Assembly (NCBI RefSeq): GCF_002094305.1
Contig: NZ_LWTX01000001.1
Span: 62,001-126,000, forward strand
From: Prescottella equi
Lineage (GTDB): Bacteria > Actinomycetota > Actinomycetes > Mycobacteriales > Mycobacteriaceae
Direction of reading: 5' to 3'
DNA: 64,000 nt
This document shows positions 27,709 through 37,979 of this stretch, in pieces. The notes below the pieces were generated by a model that searched no databases, was not told the DNA's origin, and worked only from the letters and a program-made list of their open reading frames with translations. The position numbers and the translations under genes are program-made. Every line of letters starts with the position of its first letter. Within the stretch, counting starts at the first letter, position 1.

Positions 27709-28205
27709 CAGTACTCCTCTGTCAGCAGGCTCGCGGTGGTACTGCGAGCGGCCCGCCACCCCCCGGGTGGACGAGACCAATGAATCGGTCATGCCCCGCA
27801 ACCGTAAAGGTGTATACGAAATCGCGTCAACACTTTCAGCTAGTGGCGATTTGCATATCTCCGACGCGGAGAATTAACGCCCTGGACATTTACATCCGAG
27901 GCGGGGTGTGATTGCGTGCCGGTAAGGGCCGTGAACACGTTCCTGCACGTGGTCGCGCGTGTCTGTTGAACGGTCGTCCTGAATGTTCTCGCTCTGTGGG
28001 TTACTCCCGAGTATTCTTCGAGCATTGCCGTTAACCGCACCGCCACACATTCTTCAAAATTGAAGGAGACCGTTGCTGTGGCGCGCCCATTGTCGACGCG
28101 GGATATAGTTTGACGGTCGTCCAGTTGGAGAATTGTCAACTATCCCGAATTCGCGCCGGTCGCCCGCGCCGCGGGGGAGCGGACGGGCGGTGCGATGATC
28201 ACCCG
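27709..28205. other. long intergenic region between whiB3 and the Rv3415c-like gene
   Basis: About 500 bp without a convincing gene. The part from 27780 to 28150 is clearly more AT-rich than its flanks. It should contain the divergent promoters for whiB3 and the downstream sigD-region gene. A short reading frame with a strong ribosome-binding site is noted at 28078. An open frame on the minus strand (27840-28139) has no recognisable family and atypical composition, so it is not called. Confidence 0.6.
28078..28113 (+). CDS. possible 11-residue leader peptide
   Basis: GTG at 28078 is preceded by GAAGGAGA (28063-28070), one of the better ribosome-binding sites in the area, and reads VARPLSTRDIV before TGA at 28111. 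The stop overlaps an in-frame TTG start (28110) of the downstream gene. It could be a translational leader or chance. Confidence 0.3.
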   Translation: MARPLSTRDIV

Positions 28206-29009
28206 ATGCTGCTCGACGTCGCGTTCGGCTCCACCCCCGGCAGGAGCCCGTTGCCGGATCCCGCCGACTCCGCCGATCGGGCCGACCGCTGGTTGCGCGC
28301 TGTCGCGCTGGGCGGGCAGGGCCGATATGCGCAGGCCCGGGCGGCACTCGACGACCTCGAGCGCCGGCCGGGGCTCGACCCCGCGTTGGCCTCGCTGGCG
28401 TCGAGCACGCGCGCCTCGCTGCTGCGCCAGCTGGGTGGCCATGCGAAGGCGTCCGAGTACGACGGCGCGGCGCTCGCTCTGCTCGGAAGCAGCGGTCCGG
28501 ACGACCGGCGCTGGCACGAGGCCCGCTGCGATGCGCTCACCGGACTCGCCGCAGACGCACTCGGATGCGGCCGGCTCGCGCTCGGCCGGCGATTGCTCGA
28601 GCGGTGTGCCGCGCACCTCGCGGGCGTCGGCGACGAGGACGCACTGTGGCGTCAGCACGTGCGCCTCGACTGGGTCACAGCCGAGATCGCCCTGGCATCC
28701 GGCGACTTCGCCACCGCCACGACCCGTACCGACAGTGCCGTCGCGCGATCGGCCGAACATCCGTCGGTACGCCACCGCGTCAAGTCGGCCCTGCTGTCGG
28801 CGGCCGCGGCGACGGGGCTTCCCACCCCGGACCGTGCGATCGAGACGGCCCGCGCGGTGCTCGCCGACAGCGGGACGCACGGGCTGCTACCACTGCGGTG
28901 GGCGGCGGCGATGCTGCTGGACGGAGTGAGTCCGGATCCGGCCGTGCGGACGGTGCGCGACGAGTGTGCCGCGGAGATCGCTCACCGGGGTGGGCGGTTC
29001 GCGAAATGA
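28206..29009 (+). CDS. conserved hypothetical protein (Rv3415c-like)
   Basis: A 267-aa alanine-rich helical protein with the repetitive helix-turn pattern of TPR-like proteins (for example GRYAQARAALDDLERRP and GGHAKASEYDGAALALLGS). No enzyme motif, signal or membrane segment is visible. It occupies the same place, between whiB3 and sigD, as M. tuberculosis Rv3415c. The ATG at 28206 starts MLLDVAFG; a TTG at 28110 would add 32 poorly conserved-looking residues. A regulatory or scaffold role near SigD is only guessed. Confidence 0.75.
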   Translation: MLLDVAFGSTPGRSPLPDPADSADRADRWLRAVALGGQGRYAQARAALDDLERRPGLDPALASLASSTRASLLRQLGGHAKASEYDGAALALLGSSGPDDRRWHEARCDALTGLAADALGCGRLALGRRLLERCAAHLAGVGDEDALWRQHVRLDWVTAEIALASGDFATATTRTDSAVARSAEHPSVRHRVKSALLSAAAATGLPTPDRAIETARAVLADSGTHGLLPLRWAAAMLLDGVSPDPAVRTVRDECAAEIAHRGGRFAK

Positions 29010-29138
29010 GCGTCGGATATTCGGACGATGCGATGGCGCGTCGGGCTCTGTAGTTAGAGTGACAGATGTTCCGCTGCGAGGTGGAAGCACACCCGGCTGG
29101 GGGGACGTGCCACTGTAACGCCAGGATCCGCTCTGACG

Positions 29139-29717
29139 ATGTCAAACACGGGTGAGGAGTTGAACTCCGCAGTCGCCGCTGCCGCGCAAGGTGACCGGAA
29201 CGCTCTGTCCCAGGTTCTCGCCAGTATCCGCCCTTTGGTCGTGCGGTATTGCAGGGCCCGGGTCGGTGCTGCCGAACGAGGCCAGCTGTCTGCGGACGAC
29301 GTGGCGCAAGAGGTGTGCCTCGCGGTGATGACGGCGCTTCCCAGGTACCAGGACCAGGGTCGCCCGTTCATGGCTTTCGTGTACGGAATCGCCGCGCACA
29401 AGGTGGCGGATGCACACCGAAACGCGGCGCGTAACAAATCCGATCCTGTTGCTGAAGTACCAGATGTCGTATCCGCGGACGACAGCCCGGAGGAACGGGC
29501 TCTCAACTCGGAGACGAGCCGACAGGTGAACGCTCTGCTGCAGACGCTTCCCGAGAAGCATCGCGAGATCCTCGTCCTCCGGCTCGTCGTCGGGTTGTCG
29601 GCCGAGGAGACGGCGGCGGCAGTCGGTAGTACTGCCGGAGCTGTGCGCGTGGCTCAACACCGGGCCCTCGCGAAGTTGAAGAAGGAAGTGACGAAAGCAG
29701 GTGAGAGACATGGCTAG
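29139..29717 (+). CDS. sigD: ECF RNA polymerase sigma factor SigD
   Basis: A 192-aa ECF sigma factor. Region 2 includes SADDVAQEVCLAVMTALPRYQDQGRPFMAFVYGIAAHKVADAHR and region 4 includes LPEKHREILVLRLVVGLSAEETAAAVGSTAGAVRVAQHRAL. This is the SigD subgroup of mycobacteria, tied to stringent and stationary-phase responses. Its TAG overlaps the start region of the anti-sigma gene. A TAGAGT element at 29055 could be its promoter. Confidence 0.94.
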   Translation: MSNTGEELNSAVAAAAQGDRNALSQVLASIRPLVVRYCRARVGAAERGQLSADDVAQEVCLAVMTALPRYQDQGRPFMAFVYGIAAHKVADAHRNAARNKSDPVAEVPDVVSADDSPEERALNSETSRQVNALLQTLPEKHREILVLRLVVGLSAEETAAAVGSTAGAVRVAQHRALAKLKKEVTKAGERHG

Positions 29718-30690
29718 GGGCAACAGTGGCGAGCCGGGCGACCCCCACGCCGATCTCGCCGGAAACGGCATGCCGATCGATGTCGCCGCGGTCCGCCGTG
29801 ACGACGCCCTGATCGACGCGATCTCCGCCGAAGGGCCCGTTGCGACGGACAGCCCGGAGGAGTACCAGGTCGCGGCTCTGCTCTCGAACTGGCGTGCCGA
29901 GATCCTCGCGCAGCCGATGCCGGCCGAACCGGACCTCGACGACATCGTCGCGCGGGTCCAGGCCGAACTCGGTGCCAGGGATGCTCTCGTCACCCGCACC
30001 CGATCGGGCCGCAGCCACCTGCGACTGCTTCGTCCGATCGCCGCGGCGGCCGCCGTCGTCGCGATCGCGATGGGCGGCATGACGATCTTCTCCTACAACG
30101 CCGAACCCGGCGATCCGCTGTGGGGTGTCAAGCAGGTCGTCTTCACCGAACGGGCCGCGTCCACCGTCGCGAAGATCGACACCACGTCCAGCCTCGAGGA
30201 AGCCGAGCGGCTCATCGCGTCCGGCGATGCCGCCGGGGCCAAGGCGAAGCTGGACTCCGCAGGTGCCCGCGCGAACGCGGTCAACGAGGCCGGAACGCGG
30301 GACGAACTGAACGTCTGGCGCGAGCGGTTGCTGACCGAGTTGCAGAGGGCCACCACGGCGCCTGCGCCGATAGTGCCGCCGGCGCCCGACCCCTCCACGT
30401 CCACCGCCGTCGACTCGTCGACGATCGACCCCGGTGCGGAACTGTCGCCGTCGAACCCGGGACTACCGGGCCTCCCTATCGACCCGCGTTCGCTCGGCAT
30501 CCTGCCCGGCACGTCGACCGCGCCCTCGTCGTCGGCCGCGGCGTCCTCGACACCCACCACCAACCCCGCGACCCCGTCGTCGGGGACACCGACACCGACG
30601 ACGACCACTACGGCACCGTCGTCGACGTCGACCACGAAGGCATCGAGCGGATCCCTGGGCGGGCCGTCACCGGCCACCCCGTCTCCCTGA
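29710..30690 (+). CDS. rsdA: anti-sigma-D factor RsdA
   Basis: A protein of about 326 aa. The N-terminal cytoplasmic sigma-binding part carries the acidic DDALIDAI motif typical of RsdA. A single transmembrane helix (about residues 104-124) follows, then a helical extracytoplasmic segment and a long Pro/Ser/Thr-rich C-terminal tail. It should hold SigD at the membrane until proteolysis. ATG 29710 and GTG 29701 are both in frame and overlap the sigD stop. Gene order matches M. tuberculosis Rv3414c-Rv3413c. Confidence 0.9.
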   Translation: MARGNSGEPGDPHADLAGNGMPIDVAAVRRDDALIDAISAEGPVATDSPEEYQVAALLSNWRAEILAQPMPAEPDLDDIVARVQAELGARDALVTRTRSGRSHLRLLRPIAAAAAVVAIAMGGMTIFSYNAEPGDPLWGVKQVVFTERAASTVAKIDTTSSLEEAERLIASGDAAGAKAKLDSAGARANAVNEAGTRDELNVWRERLLTELQRATTAPAPIVPPAPDPSTSTAVDSSTIDPGAELSPSNPGLPGLPIDPRSLGILPGTSTAPSSSAAASSTPTTNPATPSSGTPTPTTTTTAPSSTSTTKASSGSLGGPSPATPSP

Positions 30691-30710
30691 CCGGGGGGCA
30701 TACGGCAGCA

Positions 30711-30750
30711 CGACTACGGCCCGGCGAGTTTCCTCGCCGGGCCGTAGTCG
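30711..30750. terminator. bidirectional terminator between rsdA and DUF5319 gene
   Basis: A perfect 18-bp stem (30711-30728 with 30733-30750) with a 4-nt TTTC loop, placed between two convergent genes. Confidence 0.92.
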
Positions 30751-30790
30751 TCGTTCGTGGGGCCGGGGATCGGCCTCGGAGAATCGAGCC

Positions 30791-31195
30791 TCAGATATCG
30801 AAGCCGTCGCCGTGCAGTGCGTCGTTCATCGACGCGTCCGCGTAGCCGCGGCAGTAATCCCACGTCACGTACGCGTCGGGGGACGGGTCGTAGGCCGGCT
30901 CGTGCGGGCGAACCGTGCCGTCCACGAGCAGCTGGAGGAGGTTTGCGCGCAGCATGTCCCAGTCGTGGTAGTGGTCCTGCTGGCAATCGTCGCAGCACAC
31001 CACGAGTCCGCGGATGCCGCGGTGGCTCAGGAGTGCTTCGTACACCGCGAGATCCGCGAGATCTTCCTCCACTGCGAGACGCTCGTGGGGATCGAGCGGC
31101 TGACCCGGCTCGATCGCGTCGAGCGCAGCGGACGGGTCGGCGGGGTCACCAGCGAAGGGGTCCGGGGGAAGGCCGGGAGGCAGTTGATCGCGCAC
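30791..31195 (-). CDS. DUF5319 family protein
   Basis: A 134-aa acidic protein like M. tuberculosis Rv3412. It contains a conserved VVCCDDCQQDHYHDWDMLRANL stretch with a Cys-Cys-x-x-Cys cluster plus histidines, suggesting metal or cluster binding, and a downstream WDYCRGYADA. No signal or membrane segment. Function is unknown. It is divergent from guaB, about 190 bp apart. Confidence 0.85.
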   Translation of the reverse strand: MRDQLPPGLPPDPFAGDPADPSAALDAIEPGQPLDPHERLAVEEDLADLAVYEALLSHRGIRGLVVCCDDCQQDHYHDWDMLRANLLQLLVDGTVRPHEPAYDPSPDAYVTWDYCRGYADASMNDALHGDGFDI

Positions 31196-31370
31196 AACAC
31201 CACGGTACGCAGGTCAGCCCGGTCTGCGCTAGCTGATCACGCCCGGTGCGTCGCGGAGCGGCCGTGCGCCGCCCGGAGCGAGCCGATATCCGCGAGCCGA
31301 TACCATGGACGGCGGGCGAAGGAATAGTTTCCGGCGTCCACACCTTCTTCCTTTACCGATCGACGCTTGA

Positions 31371-32912
<1,542 letters not shown>

Positions 32913-32942
32913 GCACACAACACAATCGAGAAAGGGGCGCGC

Positions 32943-34082
32943 GTGCGCGACCTCGTCGAAATCGGCATGGGCAGAACTGCCCGACGCACCTACGAGTTGG
33001 ACGACATCAACATCGTTCCCTCTCGCCGGACCCGTTCCTCCAAGGAGGTGTCGACGGCCTGGCAGATCGATGCGTACCGCTTCGACATCCCGGTGCTGGC
33101 TCATCCGACCGACGCGCTGGTGTCGCCGTCGTTCGCGATCGAGCTCGGCAAGGCCGGTGGTCTCGGTGTCATCAACGGTGAGGGCCTGTGGGGTCGGCAC
33201 GCCGACGTCGAGCAGAAGCTCGTCGAGCTGGCGGAGATGGCGGAGAAGGAAGTCGATCCGGACGCCGCGGTCGCACGCCTGCAGGAACTGCACGCCGCGC
33301 CGATCCAGCCCGGCCTGCTGGCCGCCGCCGTCGCGCAGGTGCGCGATGCGGGGATCACGACGGCCGTCCGGGTCAGCCCGCAGAACGCCCGCGCGCTCAC
33401 CCCGGAGCTGATCAAGGCCGGTATCGACCTGCTGGTCATCCACGGCACGATCATCTCGGCCGAGCACGTCGCCCACGGGGACAGCGAGCCGCTGAACCTC
33501 AAGACGTTCATCTCCGAGCTCGATGTCCCGGTCATCGCCGGCGGCGTGAGCGATCACCGCACCGCGCTGCACCTCATGCGCACCGGTGCGGCCGGCGTCA
33601 TCGTGGGCTACGGCTCCACCGAGGGCGCCACCACCACCCGTGAGGTGCTCGGCATCGGCGTGCCGATGGCGACGGCGATCGCCGATGCCGCGGCGGCGCG
33701 GCGCGACTACCTCGACGAGACCGGTGGCCGCTACGTGCACGTCATCGCGGACGGCGACATCACCACCTCCGGTGACTTCGCGAAGGCAATCGCGTGCGGC
33801 GCCGACGCGGCCGTCATCGGTGCGCCCCTCGCGGTCGCGCAGGAGGCTCCCGGCGGCGGCTGGTTCTGGCCGTCCGCGGCGGCACACCCGTCGATGCCGC
33901 GCGGCTCGCTGCTGCCGGTGTCGTACGGCGAGCGTCCCGCACTCGACCAGGTGCTCAACGGACCGTCGGACGACCCGTACGGTTCGCTCAACTTCGTCGG
34001 CGGCCTGCGTCGGTCGATGGCGAAGTCGGGCTACTCCGACCTCAAGGAGTTCCAGAAGGTCGGCCTGAGCGTCCGCGCCTGA
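32943..34082 (+). CDS. guaB3: GuaB3 family IMP dehydrogenase-related protein
   Basis: A 379-aa TIM-barrel paralogue of IMPDH without CBS domains. The position of the catalytic loop reads GYGSTEGATTTR (residues 222-233) with no cysteine, so the usual thioimidate chemistry looks impossible at that site. The phosphate-binding IADGDITTSGD is kept. It starts at GTG with AAAGGGG upstream and is cotranscribed with guaB. The same gene pair occurs in M. tuberculosis (Rv3411c-Rv3410c). A regulatory or altered catalytic role is possible. Confidence 0.93.
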   Translation: MRDLVEIGMGRTARRTYELDDINIVPSRRTRSSKEVSTAWQIDAYRFDIPVLAHPTDALVSPSFAIELGKAGGLGVINGEGLWGRHADVEQKLVELAEMAEKEVDPDAAVARLQELHAAPIQPGLLAAAVAQVRDAGITTAVRVSPQNARALTPELIKAGIDLLVIHGTIISAEHVAHGDSEPLNLKTFISELDVPVIAGGVSDHRTALHLMRTGAAGVIVGYGSTEGATTTREVLGIGVPMATAIADAAAARRDYLDETGGRYVHVIADGDITTSGDFAKAIACGADAAVIGAPLAVAQEAPGGGWFWPSAAAHPSMPRGSLLPVSYGERPALDQVLNGPSDDPYGSLNFVGGLRRSMAKSGYSDLKEFQKVGLSVRA

Positions 34083-34094
34083 TCCGTCTCTTCC

Positions 34095-34152
34095 ACTGTG
34101 GCCGAATGTCACACCCGTTCAGTCCTGAACGGGTGTGACATTCGGCCACAGT
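34095..34152. repeat. 27-bp perfect palindrome downstream of guaB3
   Basis: Positions 34095-34121 pair perfectly with 34126-34152 around a 4-nt loop (GTCC). There is no T tract. It may terminate guaB-guaB3, but its length and moderate GC content resemble a dispersed extragenic palindrome or a miniature mobile element. Confidence 0.9.
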
Positions 34153-34282
34153 CGTTCGGGGGTATCGACCACCGTGTGTGGAACCTCTGGTTACAGTTAG
34201 GGCACCCTTGTGGCTCGGGTCACAGGAATGCGGTGCATACTGGCGAGTAGCAAACCCGGTTTTCTTCGGTGGAGGTGTGCAA

Positions 34283-36034
34283 ATGGGCAAGCAGCGTGCA
34301 ACCGACTACGACGTGCTCGTCGTCGGCTCCGGATTCGGTGGCAGCGTCACTGCGCTCCGGCTGGTCGAGAAGGGCTACAAGGTCGGGGTGCTCGAGGCAG
34401 GCCGTCGCTATGCGGACGCCGACTTCGCCAAGACGTCGTGGGATCTCAAGCGGTTCCTGTGGGCGCCGGCCCTCGGCTGCTACGGCATCCAGCGCGTCCA
34501 CCTGCTGCGCGACGTCCTGATCCTCGCGGGCGCGGGCGTCGGCGGCGGGTCGCTCAACTACGCCAACACCCTCTACAAGCCGCCTGCGTCGTTCTTCCAG
34601 GATCCGCAGTGGCGCGACATCACCGACTGGGATTCCGAACTCACGCCGCACTACGAGCAGGCCCGCAAGATGCTCGGCGTCGTGCAGAACCCACACATGA
34701 CGCCCGCCGACGAGGTCATCAAGTCGGTCGCCGAGGACATGGGCGTGGGCGACACGTTCATCCAGACACCAGTCGGCGTGTTCTTCGGTGAGCCCGGCAA
34801 GACCGTGGAGGATCCGTACTTCGGCGGCGCCGGCCCCGCCCGCACCGGCTGCATCGAGTGCGGCGAGTGCATGACCGGCTGCCGGCACGGCGCCAAGAAC
34901 ACGCTGATCAAGAACTACCTCGGCCTCGCCGAGAAGGCCGGCGCGACGATCGTGCCGATGACCACTGTCGAGTCGCTGCACGAGGCGTCGGACGGTACGT
35001 GGGACGTCGTGACTCGGCGTACCGGCGCCAAGGTCCGCAAGAACCACAAGACCTACACCGCGAAGTACGTCGTCGTCGCGGCCGGGACGTGGGGCACCCA
35101 GCACCTGCTGCACAAGATGAAGGACACCGGCACGCTGCCCAAGCTGTCGGACCGGTTGGGCGAGCTCACCCGCACCAACTCGGAGTCGATCGTCGGAGCC
35201 GGGAAGTACAAGGTCGATCCCGCGATGGAGCTCACGAAGGGTGTCGCGATCACGTCGTCGTTCCATCCGACGTCCGACACCCATATCGAGCCCGTCCGCT
35301 ACGGCAAGGGCTCCAACGCGATGGGGCTGCTGCAGACGCTCATGACCGACGGTGACGGACCCACCCCGCGGTGGGTGAAGCTGCTCGGCATCATCGCGAA
35401 GAACCCGGCGCAGATGTTGCGGATGCTGTCGGTGCGGAATTGGAGCGAGCGCACGATCATCGCGCTCGTCATGCAGAATCTCGACAACTCGATCACGACC
35501 TACACCAAGCGGGGTGTCCTCGGCCGCCGCAAGGTCACCAGCAGGCAGGGCCACGGTGAGCCCAACCCGACGTGGATCCCGGTCGGCAACGAGGCCACCC
35601 GGCGGATCGCCGACAAGATCGACGGCGTCGCCGGCGGCACGTGGGGCGAGGTGTTCAACATCCCGCTCACGGCGCACTTCCTCGGCGGGTGCACGATCGG
35701 CGCCGATGCCGACCACGGCGTCATCGACCCGTACCACCGCGTGTACGGATACCCGACGCTCAGTGTCGTCGACGGCGCCGCGGTCTCGGCCAACCTGGGC
35801 GTCAACCCGTCGCTGACCATCAGCGCGCAGGCCGAGCGGGCGGCATCGCTGTGGCCGAACAAGGGCGAGCAGGACAATCGACCCGCACAGGGTGCTCCTT
35901 ACCAGCGGATTCCCGCCGTCGCGCCGAACTCGCCGGTGGTCCCCGCCGGAGCCCCGGCCGCGCTGACCCTGCCGATCGTCGAGATCCGCGGAGGTCAGAA
36001 GGAGGAGACCGAGGCGGGCAGCGGGGTCGCCTAG
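34283..36034 (+). CDS. choD: GMC-family FAD oxidoreductase (ChoD-like)
   Basis: A 583-aa glucose-methanol-choline oxidoreductase like M. tuberculosis ChoD (Rv3409c). The FAD motif VVGSGFGGSVTALRL lies at residues 14-28, followed by GAGVGGGSLNYAN. A cysteine-rich TGCIECGECMTGCRHGAKNT segment is near residue 190. The C-terminal catalytic histidine is in LTAHFLGGCTIG and the asparagine in NLGVNPSLTI. ChoD is annotated as cholesterol oxidase, but its true substrate is debated. GGAGG at 34271-34275 fixes the ATG. Confidence 0.9.
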   Translation: MGKQRATDYDVLVVGSGFGGSVTALRLVEKGYKVGVLEAGRRYADADFAKTSWDLKRFLWAPALGCYGIQRVHLLRDVLILAGAGVGGGSLNYANTLYKPPASFFQDPQWRDITDWDSELTPHYEQARKMLGVVQNPHMTPADEVIKSVAEDMGVGDTFIQTPVGVFFGEPGKTVEDPYFGGAGPARTGCIECGECMTGCRHGAKNTLIKNYLGLAEKAGATIVPMTTVESLHEASDGTWDVVTRRTGAKVRKNHKTYTAKYVVVAAGTWGTQHLLHKMKDTGTLPKLSDRLGELTRTNSESIVGAGKYKVDPAMELTKGVAITSSFHPTSDTHIEPVRYGKGSNAMGLLQTLMTDGDGPTPRWVKLLGIIAKNPAQMLRMLSVRNWSERTIIALVMQNLDNSITTYTKRGVLGRRKVTSRQGHGEPNPTWIPVGNEATRRIADKIDGVAGGTWGEVFNIPLTAHFLGGCTIGADADHGVIDPYHRVYGYPTLSVVDGAAVSANLGVNPSLTISAQAERAASLWPNKGEQDNRPAQGAPYQRIPAVAPNSPVVPAGAPAALTLPIVEIRGGQKEETEAGSGVA

Positions 36035-36063
36035 GCCGCGGAAGGCGTCGGAGCTGCGCCTAT

Positions 36064-36069
36064 TAGACT
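36064..36069 (+). promoter_or_regulatory. -10 element for a leaderless guaA transcript
   Basis: TAGACT at 36064-36069 places the expected transcription start at 36076, exactly the second in-frame GTG of guaA. No ribosome-binding site precedes either GTG. Confidence 0.55.
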
Positions 36070-36075
36070 GTGCAG

Positions 36076-37647
36076 GTGTCAGAAACCCAGCAGGACAGGC
36101 CGGTTCTCGTAGTCGACTTCGGAGCCCAGTACGCGCAGCTGATCGCGCGACGCGTACGTGAGGCGAAGGTGTATTCGGAAGTGGTGCCGCACACCACGAC
36201 CGTCGAGGAGATCGCGGCCAAGAAGCCGCTCGCGGTCGTCCTGTCGGGTGGGCCCTCGAGCGTGTACGAGGAGGGTGCGCCGCAGCTCGACGCCGCCCTG
36301 TTCGACCTGGGTGTCCCGGTCTTCGGCATCTGCTACGGGTTCCAGGCCATGGCGAACGCCCTCGGCGGTACCGTCGCGCACACCGGCGGTCGGGAGTACG
36401 GCCGCACCGAGATGACCGTCTCGGGTGGCGTCCTGCACGACGGTCTGCCCGCGACTCAGCCGGTGTGGATGAGCCACGGTGACGGCGTCACGGCCGCGCC
36501 GGAGGGCTTCGAGGTCACCGCGTCCAGCGCCGGCGCGCCCGTCGCCGCGTTCGAGGATCGTGCCCGCAAGCTCGCCGGTGTCCAGTACCACCCCGAGGTC
36601 CTGCACTCGCCGCACGGCCAGCAGGTGCTCAGCCGCTTCCTGCACGAGATCGCCGAGATCCCGGGCGCGTGGACGGCCGCGAACATCGCCGACTCGCTCA
36701 TCGAGCAGGTCCGTGAACAGGTCGGCGACGGCAAGGCCATCTGCGGCCTGTCCGGTGGCGTCGACTCCGCGGTCGCGGCCGCACTGGTGCAGCGCGCGAT
36801 CGGCGACCGCCTCACGTGCGTGTTCGTCGATCACGGCCTGATGCGTGCCGGTGAGCGTCAGCAGGTCGAGAAGGACTTCGTCGCCGCGACCGGTGCCCGC
36901 CTGATCACGGTCGACGCGTCCGAGACGTTCCTGCGCGAGCTGGCCGGAGTCTCCGATCCGGAGACCAAGCGCAAGATCATCGGCCGCGAGTTCATCCGCT
37001 CCTTCGAGGGCGCCGTGTCCGAGGTGCTCGGTGAGAGCGCCGCGCACGGCGAGACCGTCGACTTCCTCGTCCAGGGCACGCTGTACCCGGACGTCGTCGA
37101 GTCGGGCGGCGGCACCGGCACCGCGAACATCAAGAGCCACCACAACGTGGGCGGTCTGCCCGAGGACCTGCAGTTCAAGCTGGTCGAGCCGCTGCGTCTG
37201 CTGTTCAAGGACGAGGTGCGCGCCGTCGGCCGCGAGCTCGGTCTGCCGGAGGAGATCGTCGGACGCCAGCCGTTCCCCGGACCGGGCCTCGGCATCCGCA
37301 TCATCGGCGAGGTCACGCAGGAGCGTCTCGACATCCTGCGCCACGCGGATTCGATCGCGCGTGAGGAGCTCACCGCCGCCGGCCTCGACGGTCAGATCTG
37401 GCAGTGCCCCGTCGTGCTGCTCGCGGACGTCCGCAGCGTCGGCGTCCAGGGTGACGGCCGCACGTACGGTCATCCGATCGTGCTGCGCCCCGTCTCCAGT
37501 GAGGACGCGATGACGGCGGACTGGACGCGTCTGCCGTACGAGGTGCTCGAGCGCATCTCCACCCGGATCACCAACGAGGTCGCGGACGTCAACCGCGTCG
37601 TGCTCGACGTGACCAGCAAGCCGCCGGGAACGATCGAGTGGGAGTGA
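36076..37647 (+). CDS. guaA: GMP synthase (glutamine-hydrolysing)
   Basis: A protein of about 523 aa that aminates XMP to GMP. The class I glutamine amidotransferase domain has the nucleophile in GICYGFQ and the histidine/glutamate in YHPEVLHS. The ATP pyrophosphatase loop is [13 protein letters not shown], and the C-terminal dimerisation domain ends KPPGTIEWE. The start is the GTG at 36076, predicted leaderless; the GTG at 36070 is also in frame. It completes the local guanine-nucleotide cluster with guaB and guaB3. Confidence 0.95.
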   Translation: MSETQQDRPVLVVDFGAQYAQLIARRVREAKVYSEVVPHTTTVEEIAAKKPLAVVLSGGPSSVYEEGAPQLDAALFDLGVPVFGICYGFQAMANALGGTVAHTGGREYGRTEMTVSGGVLHDGLPATQPVWMSHGDGVTAAPEGFEVTASSAGAPVAAFEDRARKLAGVQYHPEVLHSPHGQQVLSRFLHEIAEIPGAWTAANIADSLIEQVREQVGDGKAICGLSGGVDSAVAAALVQRAIGDRLTCVFVDHGLMRAGERQQVEKDFVAATGARLITVDASETFLRELAGVSDPETKRKIIGREFIRSFEGAVSEVLGESAAHGETVDFLVQGTLYPDVVESGGGTGTANIKSHHNVGGLPEDLQFKLVEPLRLLFKDEVRAVGRELGLPEEIVGRQPFPGPGLGIRIIGEVTQERLDILRHADSIAREELTAAGLDGQIWQCPVVLLADVRSVGVQGDGRTYGHPIVLRPVSSEDAMTADWTRLPYEVLERISTRITNEVADVNRVVLDVTSKPPGTIEWE

Positions 37648-37664
37648 TTCCCACCTGACTGCAC

Positions 37665-37706
37665 ACGACAGCGCCCCGGCCACCACACAGGCCGGGGCGC
37701 TGTCGT
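37665..37706. terminator. terminator after guaA
   Basis: A 16-bp stem (37665-37680 with 37691-37706) with a 10-nt loop followed by TT on the plus strand, between the convergent guaA and small membrane protein genes. Confidence 0.85.
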
Positions 37707-37715
37707 TTCGTGCGG

Positions 37716-37979
37716 CTAGCGCCGCCGTCCGGGTGAGAACACCAGTACCGCGCCGACGACGACGGCCGCGACCACGAACAGCCAGCGGAACTCGACGTTC
37801 GCGAGCGGTTCGAGGGAGAACGGCCCGACCAGCGCCCACACGCTGACCAGGATCGCGGCGAGGCCGGCGAGGAACAGGCCGATCGAGGGGCGGCGGGACG
37901 GCTTCGGAGCGGTGTGCTCGTCGGTGTCGTCGGCGATGCCCGCGGTGGGGATGTCCGAGTTGTCAGCGAATTCAGCCAC
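37716..37979 (-). CDS. small two-helix membrane protein
   Basis: An 87-aa protein with two predicted membrane helices (about residues 34-52 and 64-82) separated by a short loop, and an acidic N-terminus. Family unknown. The GTG start overlaps the upstream PspC gene by 8 bp, so the two are translationally coupled and probably work together in the envelope. Confidence 0.75.
   Translation of the reverse strand: MAEFADNSDIPTAGIADDTDEHTAPKPSRRPSIGLFLAGLAAILVSVWALVGPFSLEPLANVEFRWLFVVAAVVVGAVLVFSPGRRR

Noticed and set aside
27840-28139. Possible small gene on the minus strand in the whiB3 upstream gap
   Set aside because: No recognisable family and no ribosome-binding site; composition does not look coding.
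34847-34905. Cys-rich segment in ChoD-like protein as an iron-sulfur cluster
   Set aside because: The motif is common to this GMC subgroup; spacing is not a proven cluster site and no evidence shows iron binding.
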